Positions 1 to 13,600 of a stretch of DNA of 64,000 nucleotides are shown one piece after another; position 1 is the first letter of the stretch, and each line of letters opens with the position of its first letter. The notes beneath the pieces are model-generated. The model ran no database searches. It was not told the DNA's origin and worked only from the letters and a program-made list of their open reading frames with translations. The DNA lies in contig CP034986.1 of NCBI GenBank assembly GCA_004026145.2, positions 3,590,255 to 3,654,254 of the forward strand, written 5' to 3'. This DNA comes from Takifugu bimaculatus (lineage: Eukaryota; Chordata; Actinopteri; Tetraodontiformes; Tetraodontidae). Made by a program: the position numbers and the translations under genes.

Positions 1-20
1 CGATGCTATTATTAGCATCG
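1..20. repeat. Perfect short hairpin at the window edge
   Basis: The first 20 bases form a perfect inverted repeat: an 8-base arm CGATGCTA, a 4-base TTAT loop, and the complementary arm TAGCATCG. It may extend beyond the window edge. No function is assigned; it could be chance. Confidence 0.45.
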
Positions 21-2296
21 CTGGGCCACGTCTTTAACCAGCCGGAGCTCCGCTGCCCCTCGGACCCCCCGTCTCCTTCACCTCTCCTCTCACTCAGCAG
101 CCAATTTGCCACTCAGGGAGGCGCGGCGGTGCAAATCCCGATCGATCGGAGCGGGACTTCACAGCCATGAATCACCGTTTGCCTCTCCTTTGCTGTCGGG
201 CTCCGTGTCAGGAGCCGCTGTTCAACAACAACAACCCCAAAATTGCACGTTTTATTTATTCATCCGCTGGCTGTGAGTGAAAGTGGCTAGCATCAAATAT
301 TAACCCTAATACTTCTATCATAGGAGGTGTTCTTTTGTCATTGGGTTTTAGCCAAATTTCCAAGTTTAAAGACCAAAAACAGGTTCTAAAAGCAGCAATT
401 GAAATCTTCCCGTATCCAAAATCAGGAAGAATCGGGAAATCAGCGATTCCTCCGCCGCTGGAGGCCCCCCAGCTGTACCGGAGCACATGTGGCGCCTGAT
501 CTTACATCACTCCCCACCGATGATGTATGACGCGCGCGCAGGCTCCCGACGGACAGTTCAGATTTATTCGGCCCTGGGTGACGGTCACGCCGCCGGTTTG
601 TTCCTGCCTGCGATACTGGATCCGTCTCCAATATGAACGTCGGGATCGTATGAACCCGGAGCGCTGACACATGATGAATGCGAGGTCGGCTGCAGTCTGC
701 CCTCCCTCCTCCGTGTCCTCCCGTTGGCCTCTGTTTCTCTCTCTCTATCCATTTTCATCACCACATCCCCCCCCCCCCCTCCTTCCAGGGGACCACGCAC
801 GCTCTCCCTTTGCATGCGCATCCATGCGAGGCGGCTCGGGCTAATGCAGTCACACACACACCTCTCTGTCTTTATTTAATCATCGGCTCCATTACCGGGG
901 ATATTTTCCCAGACAATGCCACCGAAGGCGGCGAGCCAGGCAGAGCCCAACCGGTCGGTGGGTGATGGGGGGGGGGGCTATTCCTCATCACATGGAACCT
1001 GCAGAACTGGCGCTCCCGCCGAATGAGACGAATGAATTTAATATATTTCCCTTCCGAGGCCCCGGCGACCTGCTCAAACACTCCGTCTTTCACGGGAGGT
1101 CCTCATATTTTTCCTGAGCGAATCCTAGAACACAGAATGTCGGGAGGCTAATTTGTTAGCCGGCCCGATGTGTATTTCCAGTGCCCCCCCCACCTCGCAC
1201 CACTTATACAGTGGTGAGATCGAGCTTATCAGACGGGTTCCTGTTTGTAGAAACATCCCGCTGGAGACAGGTTAACGGGCGCCCTAGCTTACCATGCTAA
1301 TACGCGGATATGAAAGCAACAGCCTTGAGGAAGTTGTGCTTTTGCTTTCCGCACAGAGGAAATTGTTATTCCACTCTGTAAGATCATCCAGCTGTTTGGC
1401 CGCCAGGACAACTCGCTGCACTTTTAATCTTGCACCTTTTGACCTAAAGATCTGTCAATACTCCCCTCTCCTGCCACTGTAGTGCGCGCTCCTCCTTCGA
1501 TCTCTTCCTGCGCTCCTGTGCTAAAGTAAGCCACAGTGACCCTTCTATTTCCATCCTTATTGGATCTGGAGCTCTCCTGAGACAGCTCAGACATTGATGC
1601 CTCCGGTCATTTTCTGTCTCTTATAACCAACTGTCCCAGTGTGCCATGTAAGTCCCACTTAATTAGGCTTTAAATTGGGATGGATTTGTGCTTATCCAGA
1701 TGCCAAAATGTCTTTTCCTATGTATTTATCCCATGAGGTTCGAGGCACACTGATCAAATTACTCTGCTCCAGACTTCCACGTCGCCTCCCGCCATGTGCA
1801 TGTGTGCAAGCGCGATGATACCGGCAGCATCCGGGAGAAATATAGATGTTATTTAATTTCCACACAGCTGGAAAGATAATAAAACCTGGACTTGTTTTAA
1901 ATTCCTTGAAATGTATCTTTCCGGACATACACAGATGCTAATTATAACTTATGAGGGTAAGACCAACTTAGGCTGATGTAGCTAAAAGCTGTGTGTTTGC
2001 TGGGGAGGGGGGGGGGGGTACACGCAGGGCGCCGGAGTGCTGTTAATTTCCGCCCGAGCTGCCACTAAATGTGTGACTGAAGTGATGAATGCGCCGTTAG
2101 GCACCGGCATTTAATCAGAGTCATGGGAGAAAACAGCACAGCGTGGACTTCAAACAACTTCCTCTCATCTGCGGTTAACGACAGATCGTGGAACTTCACT
2201 CATCCGTGTCTCAGTCTTCATCTATTTTCCCCCCTGCGACAGTGTACGAAGAACAACCCTTAACCCCAAATACCTGCACAGCTATAGCTGTTTCTC
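21..2296. other. Non-coding stretch, no gene recognised
   Basis: No open frame here resembles a known protein and no convincing exon was found. The first kilobase is fairly CpG-rich and has a 13-base C run at 767-779 and an 11-base G run at 967-977. Another G run lies near 2005-2018. The stretch could be intergenic or intronic to a gene outside the window; the sequence does not decide. Confidence 0.5.
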
Positions 2297-2403
2297 TTAA
2301 GGTTCCTGGAACTCGTTTAACAGGAACTTAAGGTTCCTGGAACTCGTTTAACAGGAACTTAAGGGTTCTGGAGCTCGTTTAACAGGAACTTAAGGCTCCT
2401 GCG
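2297..2403. repeat. 31-bp minisatellite with palindromic unit, about 3.4 copies
   Basis: Two identical 31-bp units start at 2297 and 2328. A third, with a few substitutions, starts at 2359, and a partial copy follows. Each unit carries inverted arms GTTCCTG and CAGGAAC around a short spacer, so a single strand could fold into one hairpin per unit. No coding potential is seen. Confidence 0.9.
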
Positions 2404-3203
2404 TCCCTCTGGAAATCTCTAAAAATGCAGACAGGATGCTTGATGATGCGGTTATCAGTAGAATTACAAAGAATTGTTCAGAGGCTAAAAGAGGGTTTCC
2501 GTGTTAGCAGCAGCTTAGCATGAACGAGCGGTAGCGAAGCGTACGTTTACCCTATCCAACCCTCCCTCTCCAAACAAATGTTTCTTTCCTGTTTAGGCAT
2601 TTTCTTTTTTAAATTACTGTTATTATTATGTTTGTTTTTACGACTCTGCTTTTCCATTAAGGTAACAATGGAGCTATCTCTGTTCTTGGGTGGTTCCCTC
2701 CATCCCTCAAGAGCAGCTGCTTATTATAGGAAAGTGTGTTCCGAAGGTTGAGACGGCGGCCAGAGCGGCGAGATAATGGAATCAGCCCGGTGCTAATGAT
2801 TTAGATGGTGACCAGGGAGTGGAAGTAAAAGGAGGCCATTAGGCAACACCTACACCACACAAAACAGTGGAAAGAAGTAATCTTAGCAACACGGCGGTAC
2901 CAGCAACGGGGGGGGTGACAAAACGTTGACCCCAAGACGGTCGGGGAACCGTCAGCGGGAAAAAGTTGGAACCTTTAGATGCTGGTGGAAGCACGTTTTT
3001 CTTAATCTCCTGTCTAAGGAAGCGGACGCTGTAGGAATAGCGTGAAAGTTGATACGCGCTCTCAGCTAACAGGTGTTTTTGGCAGCTTTAGCACGATAAA
3101 CGTCGCACGCCTCTGCTAATGCTACTGAGCTAACGAGCAAAGATGTGCTTTATGGAACTGTTAACCCCGACGGAGGACGGGATTCTCCTGGAGGCCTCTG
3201 GCA

Positions 3204-3271
3204 GTGCTTCACCTGTTGTGCTTCCCCTGTTGTGCTTCACCTGTTGTGCTTCCCCTGTTGTGCTTCCCTGG
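3204..3271. repeat. 15-bp tandem repeat, about 4.5 copies
   Basis: The 15-bp unit alternates between TTCACCTGTTGTGCT and TTCCCCTGTTGTGCT, four times in a row plus a partial copy. The regular A/C alternation suggests that a 30-bp pair was duplicated. No function is evident. Confidence 0.9.
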
Positions 3272-6200
3272 GTGGATGTAGCATCCTCTGGTCTGCAGTT
3301 AGCTTCTCCTGCTAACCGTAGCAGTGAGAAGAACTGAGCTTTCATGGATTTAAATCTTCTCCCTTCGGCCCCATTTCTCCATTTCTGGCGTGCGGGGAGA
3401 GCAAAGCTTTGTTTTGTGAGGAGTGCTTTTCCACTGGGGGGGGGGATGAAGTGTGAAAGGCAATCTACAGCCACCAGGCCGCCACTACACAGCTCGGACG
3501 GATGCAATTATGCCAATGCCAGATCATTGCCCGACCTCCGTCCCTCACTCCTCCAGAGCGGTGTTTTGCCACGGTGACAGCCCACATTTTTGTTTTCATG
3601 CTCCTCGCGAACGTCCTGACAGTTGAAGGAGCGACCCAAACACCGAGAGCCGGTAGTTCTGACGCAGCGCGGCTTTCAAGTGCTGGTACGGGTCCCTGTC
3701 AGCGGCTGTTTCTCATTATTTCCCAGCTCCCGCGTCTCTCCCGCTCTGTCCTCTCCTTCATCTCTCGTCCTCTCTCACAGTTCCTTCAGGCATCCCCCAA
3801 AGGCGGGTTTCTGGACCACACCATTGTCCTGGTTGGCTCACTGCTCGCGTCAGAAACATGATACAGACCCGCACACTCAGATTTAGGCAATAATTGAACA
3901 CATGTAGCACTGTTCCTGCTGCTACATGCAGGGATATAGACCAACCATCCTCCTGATGCCTCCTATATGAGCTGCCTGCACAGCTAGCTCCCCCAGACCC
4001 CAAAATATTCAAAAATAAGCCATTTGTAGCAATACTCAAGGCTAAAATGCTACTGCGCTAGGCTAGGAGGCGCTATACAGAGATACGCTGGTATTATTGA
4101 AGATGCCAGTTTTAGCTCGGTGACAACAGATGAATACCTACAGAATATTAAAGCTATCCTCCTTTTGGCATAGACGATTCCATTTCTGCCATTTTATTTT
4201 CCCTTTATTCCGTCTCCCCTCACTAACGTCCACCCATGCTGAGGACGTCCTTGGACGCAGACGTCCTCCTTTCCAAATCCAAGAAATGTGACCTTGAATA
4301 CATTTTCCACTCTAACATTTTCCCAGTTATCACATATTAAACGCGCCGGTCTCGCGGGGAAACCCGATCGCTGTTTGCCTTCTTTCCTCTCCTCTTTTCT
4401 TCCTCTCGTTTCATCTCCACCACCTGCAGCGACGTCGATCAAAGTGCGGAATCGCTTCCCGTTCCGTTGGCACAACACTTTTGTTTTACAACTTCGGCTC
4501 ATACGGGAGAAGTTTAGCTGTGAGGCTAGCCCCCCCCCCAACAAAGGTCAGAGGTCATCGTCATGTCTCAGCTCCATCATCACAGCACACTTATTTTCAG
4601 AGGGGAATACATTCCCCCCCCCCCCCCCGTCAGTTGTTGATGACCTTTTTTTTGCTTTCCAATTAAATTAAAGATGCTAACGAACCTTCATGCTTCAGCA
4701 TTGAGACTGGGATTGAACAGGAGTTCTACCCTTCTAGTGGTTCTGGAGGGTCCGGAGCGGCGAGATGGGGGCCACCTCCTGGTTATGGTTGCAGTTACTA
4801 TTTGTCAATCAGAAAATGGAAGCGTGAGCCCTGGCGACTGCACGTTATTACACGTAATTACAAATGTTGCCATTTGTAATTTAGACACGCGGGTTGTTTA
4901 CCCCCAAACCAAGAACGGAGCCGTCCTTCACGTTCTGTGCACGTCAGAGGGGTCCGAGCCGTGCGCATCCATAGCATATGTGCTTAAAGAAGGATTCATT
5001 TTATTACGCAAGGTCGCGCTGCTTTTGTGCTGCGTTCAGTGTCCTCGGGAGAAGAGACACTCGGACTGGGGACATGCCGTCCTTGAGAAGGCTCGAGCTT
5101 CGGTGGGAGTTAGACGGGCTCTTTCGGGGCGATGGTCTCGTTATACATCTGGTTGTTATCGTATTCATGTGTTTGGTGAAGCCGGGCGCAGGAGGGACGA
5201 CATCGGGGGGACTTGAACCCACCACCGGTGAATTTAGAGCACGGATTTGAGATCCTTCACGCCTTCTTTTTGTTGTTTTCAACAAGGAGCAGAATGGAGC
5301 CCAGGACGGCAGAGCTCTGCTTATGTTCAAAGAAGGTCCAGCAATCGCGTTAGCGTAATTTTTTAAATCCAATTTCTCGAGTCATAGCAGGGCGCTGGAG
5401 ATGGATGGAGACTGATGGCCCGTCACTGGGAGCCGTTCTTCAAAAGGAACCGTAATTTAATGTCGAGGCAGGGGGCAGCGCAAACGTAAAGCGAGGCAGG
5501 CTAACCAAGACGCTGCGACGCGTAGCGGCCTTATCAAAGTTCACCACGCCAGACCCCCCCAGGACCATTAGCCACATTCCAAAATTCATCACGTTAATTG
5601 TACGTCTAGACGGCCTCGCGGCCTCCGCCGACTCCATTAATGCGGCATTACGCACCTCGTTTGTGACATTTAGACAGATGAGCGCGGCGACGTGTGCGCA
5701 CGTAGAAAATTGATCTTCGGGGGCCTTTGCTCAGCCGGCACCTCCCGGCGGACACACCGCCCCCCCATCAGCATTCGGAGTAGAAGGACCTCAAAAATTG
5801 TTGTCTTTTGTGAAATAATCACACTTTTTGTGTTTATTGCCATGAAACGTGCACGTTTCTATGCGCGTGTCGTAGAGGTGGACCTCGAGCCCCCCCCAGG
5901 GACTCACACTTACATCATCTGACACATTATTGGACGACTTAGGCGAGCAGCTCACTGCTAGCGTCACACCGGCGCGTAGATGATTTATTGGGGTCGGGGG
6001 GGGTGGTCACGGCGTTATAATGTTGTTGCCAAGACAAACAGCTGCGCTCGTGTCGGTGGGGGGGGCGGTTCTTAGCGACTCAGCACGTCCAAATGAGCCG
6101 AATCGATAAACCAACATTTTCTTTGCGTAATTGTGCCGGTTCAGCAAAGCTTCTGTTGTCCAGCCGTGTGTCTCTGGATCTATAGGACCCGATGTTACAG

Positions 6201-9200
6201 CGCTCTGAGACCCGCTCCCGGTCCGCCCCGGGGTGCAGACCCACCCCCCTGCTGCCCCGAGGTCTGCCTCAGCGTCCTCACGCTCCGACAGCTGGACCTG
6301 GTCCACGCGTAGAGACACACACCCTTTTCCTTCCTCTGGTGCTGCTGCATCCTTCAGTTGTTCCCGCCCCTCCATCGTTTGTTTACTTCAAGAAAACGGA
6401 CGTTTTTGTGGAATTAGCTTTAATGCCATAGCGGTATGTTTACTTCCCGCTTGTTCTATCAACAAAGGAACCTCCGCTGGTAGCCAGGACGTCTTTTCTG
6501 GATAATAGAGAGAATAAATGAATGATATTCACCGGCAGATTTGGACCACCTGTAAACGCGCTAACGTGAGACTCGCCTCAGACATTGTATTCAAGTGAAT
6601 GTTACAAATATGCACTTTGTAGATGTAAACAACCCCCCTGGGCGTGTGTTTGAGACGCCATCTGATGGTACCCGTGGACCAGAAAGTGTCTTTTCTTCTT
6701 GAGAAGCCCCCACTCCGCTATACTGCGCTGTGGCGATGTGGGGGCGGTGTAACAGCAGCAATCTGACGTACATCTTCAAATGGATCCTTGTGACAAAAAC
6801 AGCTCCGGAGTGGGCGCGCTGATGATGTCACTTCCTGCCAGGAGCGCATCAGCCTTCAGCTGCAACCAAAGAAACTGTTTTCTGTTTGGTGATTAAAATA
6901 GGACGTTGCATTTATTTTTTTTAACGAACCTATGATGTGTGTCTGTCCAAGGTCGTCACTGTAATTAGCCATTAGTCAGGCAGCCCTGGACAGGCCACAC
7001 ACTGGTGTTCATGCTTTTCCCTCTGACAGAAAAATGAATAACCCCGGGGATTATGGGAGGATTTAGAGGTAATTTACATTGATCTCGGGTCCAAACTCGG
7101 TTTGAAGTTACCTGCATGTGTAAATATTTACTCTGGGTCCTGGTATTGGGTTGCGTTGTTGCCTGACAGGAGAGCCTGGCTAAATATGGAAACTAACGAT
7201 GGAAACCGCCGCTTTCCCAGACGAGCAACTGTTGACGCTCCTCGCCAGGCTACAAATCTCTCTCAAACAGCGAGTCCGCTTGCCTGGCCAGACAATCACG
7301 GAGCTGTTTTGGATTTAAATCCTTTTCCTGGCTTGGTAATAAACAGACTTCTCCAGGCCCAGACCAAAACTTCCTCCGACCCCTAACCCCCCCTCGATCC
7401 CGTGGCTCCGGTCCAGCTGCGGCCTCGGTGGCTCGGTCAATATTAATCGCAGCTGCTGTTGCCTCCCTCCTTTGGGAACCTGCAACTAAACACACACTGA
7501 ATCTCCGAGAGGACCGAGCAAACTTTTGCCTCGATTCGGATGCAGGACCGACAAAACACGTCATTTTACTCCAATAAGAGCGTTTTGTTACGTTCCAAAA
7601 GCCTCTTGGAAGTCAAGCGCCACCATTACTGTATGTGTTTGCGTATTAAATCTGGATTTGACATGTTTAAGTTACATTTATTATTTCAAGAACTATGGCT
7701 AAACTATGTTTTGGCTCCCTAACAAACTTTGGCTATTGTTCTGCCGTCGTGCTTGTTGACAACGCGTAGACGGGGAAAATCTCAGCGAGATTCCCAGCAG
7801 CGCTGACGGCCCCGTCAGTTCCTCTGGAGCCTGCCAACAGCCTAAATGTCGCACATCGTGCCGGGAAGGTCTGGGAGGCAGTTTGACAGCGTTACGTCGA
7901 GAGTCGCTTTCATCTGCTCTCGGTTAAGCAAATCAAAATAACGTGGATCCGCGCCGCATCGGGCCCGAGGAAATTCAAACCAAGACGGAGTCCAGTGGCG
8001 TCTGGCACTCGCTCAGACCCAATCAGGTGTTGGCGGCCACTCAAAGCGCCATCGTGCCCTCGCAAAACGATAAACTAATGTCTACTTGAAAGCGCTAGGT
8101 TCTGCTTTAAAACGAGCCAGACGCGGCTCGTTCCAGCCAGCTTTTTATCAACTTTGCGTGCTTTGTGTTGTTGTTGTTTTTTCATGTTGACTTGAATGCT
8201 TCTAAAAAACGGTTTGAATGTAGAAAGCTGTGAAAAAGCATTTTATGTCTCAGCTGCGGTGAGGCGTGACATCTCGACACCTTCATGTCTTCTAACAGCC
8301 CCTTTTTCCCTCCCCTGTAATGCACATGTATGCTAACGTGTAGCCGTAGCTACCCATGTGGTTTTTCGAGGTTCTCATTTTTGGTTTCCATTAAAGTTGC
8401 AAGGACGCCGTCTGTCAACCCTCCACTTCTTCTGTAATGTAGCCATTTAATTTAAGAGCGAATCTCTGGAGAACAGATGACAGTCCCCGAGTAAATGGGG
8501 GTAAAGAGTTCAGCACAAACACGCAGATCGTAACGATATCTGACTACACAGGCGTGAGGGCAGAGCGCGGCTTGCTCTAAGCTCTCTGCACGCTCGCCTG
8601 AAAATTAGACCCTGTTGTCACAAATAAGTGTGTGTGCACGCAAGCGTGCGTGCGCATCTGTCGGAGATCTGGCACAAATCTAGCTAACCATGCGTGCCGT
8701 GAGTGCCCATAAACCAAGAAGATTGTGAGTGGAAGGTCAAGTGGATGCACAAATACAGGTAACACCACCCGGGATTTTCCGTCTGAGGGAGGAGACGATG
8801 AACTCTGGTGCATTTTTTAAATATTGTGGCTATAAAATGGCAGAAATGTCCTTTTGCTAACAGCTGATTTGCAGGATTCCTGCGTTGTTTTGATGCAGAG
8901 CTCAAACCACAGCCTGCACAGACACCATCACCGTTAATCTGTCGTTTAACAGTGTCTCACCCGCTGCGCTTGTGTCAATTACCCCCTTTAAACACACCTT
9001 ATATTTATTCTGGAGACACTGGTATTGACATGCTGGATCTCCTTTGGGTAGAGACACGATAAGGAATTACTTTCAGCAGATACCTTAGCTGATGATTACC
9101 CATCTCTGGTGGTCGATGACAACAAGATTACCAATAATTATTTGTTCACATTCTTAGATGGAGCTGGAAAACAATCATACGTGGCGGCGTGTCCTGAGGG

Positions 9201-10621
9201 TGAGAAGGCCTCAGATGAAGTGATGCATTTTAATTACCAGTGCTCATTAGCACCGCTGGGTGAAGCCCAGAAATAAAGGAGGGACTCTTGATTCATTTGG
9301 ATCATTTCAGCGGCACGCACAGGCTGAGAACATGTTACTGAAGAACGCTACGACTGCTCGATGCTACTGGCTCCCCGTTTCTGTGCTTGGAGCTAGCTTG
9401 TTTGACTGTTTAGGCCAGTCAAACAGGACCAGGAGACATCAACTGGAAGCGTTATTGCCAGCCACCAGATTCATCCATTCTTTGATCAGTTCCTCGACTC
9501 CCTTCTGAGTTGGCTCCAACTGGAACCGGCCTGGCTTTGTCCACGTAGGTGCCTGCGCTGTTCTGCTAGTTTCTCCTTGTTTCGGGCTTAATTAGAGATG
9601 CTTTAGCTGCTTTGGTAGGAAGATGTTAGCTGTTTGTACATTAAACACCTTCCTTTAAACATTCATCCTCTAAGTGGTTGAGTTAGGAGGAAAAGCAGTG
9701 GGCTGGACTTAGGCCAGGTCATGTTCTCCCTGGTATCCAGCTCTGCTGACCACTCTTCCCCGTTCTGTGGAGCTGTGTCGTCAGCTCTTTTTCCCCTTGC
9801 CCCATTTCTCTAGCTCACGTAATTACCCTGCTCCCCCACCTGTTTTTACATTCCCGTTCCACTTCCTCTCTTCTCTAATTGCGTCTTTCATTCAGGTTGA
9901 CACTCACCCGCCGTCTCGTGCGTTTTCGCGGCTATTTGGCTGTCGGCGTCCTGTCATCCGCTCTTTCGGACGCGTGTTGGAAATGGACACGGGAGGAAGC
10001 CTGGCAGCGGCACAAGATGCATGGACTGTTGCAGGAGAGGAGCTGGTGTTGGACTCTGGAATGGCCTGGAATAAGAAATGCGATACAGTGCTGATTCCCG
10101 GCATTTGACTGGCCAGGAAAATCCCAACAAGGAATCCATGCTCCGATCTGAGCGTCTTTTCATTTCTACATGTTTTCTAGTTCAGTGAAGAGAAGCGATG
10201 TTCCGTCTCCAGCCATCTACGAAGCCTCAGTTAAAAAGCTACCCTGATAGATTTTTTCCGAATTTCCCAGTGACCATTGGGATGATTGTTAGCTTGTGAT
10301 TTCCAGGTGTCATTAAATTACCTGGAGCTCTCTCTGAAGAAAAGAGAGCCAGCGTTTCCCTCTTCGTAAGAGCCACCATAGTGGTCCCGTAGCCACAACT
10401 GACAGTTTTGACTCCCCGGTCACGTCTGAACTGGGTCAGCAGTTGCTTGACGTCCTTCTCGTAGCGCTGCCGGCTTCCCGAGCTAAACTTCAGCCGTTAA
10501 ATCTGACACGGTGAGCGAAAACACCAGTGCCTTGAATTCAGCAGAGTAAATGCACGCATGCACGTACTGGGCCTGCCGTTGGCTCCCAGTTCACAAACAC
10601 CATAAAGGGCCTTGAGAGGAA
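3272..10621. other. Non-coding stretch, no gene recognised
   Basis: Unique-looking sequence with no protein homology that I can recognise on either strand. Short open frames lack flanking splice sites of good quality. There is a 15-base C run at 4614-4628. A short tRNA T-arm-like string near 5210 was considered and rejected. It may be intergenic or intronic. Confidence 0.45.
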
Positions 10622-10636
10622 CCACCAGGGGGCGCC
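10622..10636 (+). promoter_or_regulatory. CTCF-type motif
   Basis: The string CCACCAGGGGGCGCC matches the core consensus of the vertebrate insulator protein CTCF at every informative position. Such sites often sit at loop or domain boundaries, and motif orientation matters. A weaker match in the same orientation lies at 52390. Binding is inferred from the motif alone. Confidence 0.5.
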
Positions 10637-13600
10637 CCAGGTCGAGCATGCCTAATGGAAACGTGATGCTTATTGGCAGGCCTTGCTACTGCGCTCCCCT
10701 CCAAGGACGTAAGATCGGCTGAACATCAACCCGATGTCAGGATCTCTGGAGCCCGTGTGAAGAAAGTCTGGCACTGAGTCATGTCAGCCTGGAGGGGGGG
10801 TCTGGAAAATGAATCTAAACCGGCCCAGAGGTCCCATCCCCCCTCTCCAGCAACAAAATTCTACGCTGAATTATTTCCCCCTCCAACATTTCAGCAGAGA
10901 CTGCAAGTGAGAGATTCGATAAATTCCACAGTGCACGTTCGGGAAGAGACGGGGAGGGACACGGTGGCGCGTTGGATCTCCGTGGGAATGTTGGGATCAG
11001 AAATTGGTGATATAATTCAAACCAGAGAGCCACAGGGAGCTGATGAGACCTGCGGTGCCATTATGGATGAAATTTTAGAGTCTTGATATCTGTACGCAAG
11101 GAGCAACGTAGCACCGTCTCTCACCGTCTGGAAACTCTGGCTGGAATGTTAGACGTTCCCAATTAGAGGCAGGAGAAATCTTTTGGACTTTAGTAGCGGC
11201 GTGTGCTCATTTAGCAGCAGTAGCCCCGCAGACTGACACGGGGTTAAGATGCTAATCTTTGTTTACTGCGTGGCGTCCTCTAAAAACTGTCAACAGGCTG
11301 CAACACGTGGAGAACGGCTCAGCCTGTTTTTGTGGGAACAGTAGTTTTTCTGTTCCTGCATGAGTAGTCGTGTCTGTCTTTAAAAAAAAAAGCTCAATAA
11401 CCTTTTCTTTCCTGCTTGATTCGGTCTCGTCTGTATTGGCTGAAGCATCGAGTGTTTACAAGTAATAAAGTTCCAGTAAGACCCTCTAACATCTTCTTTG
11501 GATTCGACACATATGCTCTGGTTTCCACTGGCTTCGCATTTCCAGGCTGCTGGTATTTTACGATAGCTGGGATGCTTAGCAACCGCTCCGGGGGACCTAT
11601 TACCCCTATTACCCCGCCTGCAATATCCCTCCGTCTGCTTGCTCAGCAACTTGCTGCACCTCTGAGAAGCTGATCTTCAATAGACCTCTGCCTCTGTATC
11701 CTCCGTCCTCCCGTTTCTGCATCAACAGTGAAAACATTTTTATTTCTCAGCCAAACACACATTTTCTGTTTCACCGCTTTCACCTGAGCTGGATCTAAAT
11801 GAGCTCAAACCACAGAAAGGAGGCTCAGCATGAACCTGGAGGGGGGACGTCGCCCATGGCTCACGCTAGCATTTGAATCGCTTTGCTTTGTTTTTTAAAT
11901 CTGGTTTTAAACAAAACTGTCCCCTAAATCTGCCCACGTGGTGAAAGCGTCAACAATCAGCCGACTCTTGAGGGTTTCTGACGGTTGCAGATGCAAATAT
12001 TTGCGTTGCTGAGATGCTGCGACCTGCATAATGGGAGCCGCATTAGCGAAGAGTAACGACCTGCAATTAAAGGCGTGTTTATTGCGATGCGTCAAGCGTT
12101 TCTGAGCTCACCAACAGCATTGTTTACCGACGTGAGCCTCTGATATTAAGTGCATTTGGAAACTCTGGTTTATTAGATGTTACAGAGCACTTTATTCTTC
12201 ACCTGCACGGCTTTGTGTACTTTCCTTTTTATCTGGCAGCCTTGTCGTGCAAGGCGATGGTAAACAACTTCTAAAACAAGCTCCCGCGTAAAAGCTCCGT
12301 CTCTGTGCTTCCAGACGCCGTTTGAAGCCCGGCACATCACGTGCACTCCGTGCACATTGATTTAATTGGTAGCATCGTGGGACCGCCTCTTGTTGGGGTT
12401 TTTTTTTTCTCTTCTGTCTTCGCTCCCTCCCTCCTCCCCAGGGGAGTTTGAGCGCGGGGACCACCAAGAGGTTCTGGAGCAGAACTGCTACCCGCTTGGT
12501 CTTCGTGTAACGGTTCGACCCGGCGGGGCGATCGCTTCTTTTGGAATCCCACCAAAGAAAAGGGAGGCCACAGCGAAAGGATCTAGCAGCTGCTGGGACA
12601 GCTGTCCAAACATATCACAATAATGCCATTAAAACCTCTTCCCTGTGTCATTAAGGATTCAGTGTGCGGCCCGTGCCAGCCCGAGCAGAACCGCAGGAGC
12701 GTCGGCCAAGTAAGTCCGCTGCCGCTTCTAATGAGTTGGCGGGGGCTGTTTCATCTCTGGGCCCGAGCTCCAGGAGAAACGGTCGGGCCTCATCGAAAAT
12801 GGGCCGCTGCGTTGCCGTGTCCCCCAGAGCCCAGGCAGAGGAAACCCTCGTCCGGCTCGGCCGGGATTAGGAAGGCGGCGCAGCTTGTTTATACGGGTCC
12901 GTTACAGCTGTTCGCGCAACTTCCTGCTGAAGAGAAGCGATTCTTAGCTAGCTGCTCCAGCTTCCTGGGCAATGTGGCGCTCCCTTACGCTGAAGCATGA
13001 AACGTCCGGGGAGGAAATGTAGAATCATGCAAACGCGGCCTAAGATGGCGATGATTCATGCTCCGACGTCCTCTGTACTGATTCAGGGTGCGAGAAACAG
13101 TTAATGTAAACCTCTCTTAGGCGTCCTGGAATTAATGTAAGGCGAAATAAGCTTTGACACGTGCTACAAATAAGGTGAATAATGCCGATGTCGGCAATAA
13201 TTGGATGTTATTTTGCACCTGACACGGCCGTGACTCAGAGACAGACTGCAGCACGATGTCACGCGCCCTCTCTGACATCACCGCGGGGCATCTCTGCTCC
13301 AGAAAAACGATTAAACCCTCGATCGTACGCGCCGATACGATGGGAGGGCACGCGCACACACATTAAAGAAGCTTAAATAACCTGTTCAGCACCGTGGGGG
13401 GGGGGGACGCGCCAAGCCGCCGACGCATTATCGCAGACCAAACCCCCGCGGCTGGCGGAGTTTTGCATAAGGATTGCAAAATAACAACAGGAAATAACCA
13501 CTGGTGGAAGGGTTTTTATTTATCTCCGCCTGACATTTACCTCAGACGGGGGACTTCTACCAATATTATGCTTTCACAAACACGCATACAAAGGGAAGAA

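Noticed and set aside
5190..5250. tRNA or tRNA-derived SINE fragment on the minus strand (GGGTTCAAGTCC)
   Set aside because: Only a T-arm-like string is present. The stem has a mismatch, and no A box, anticodon arm or acceptor stem could be found.
12366..12623. Plus-strand open frame with an acceptor-like CCTCCTCCCCAG in it
   Set aside because: No family resemblance, no matching upstream donor, and the frame ends without a polyadenylation signal nearby.
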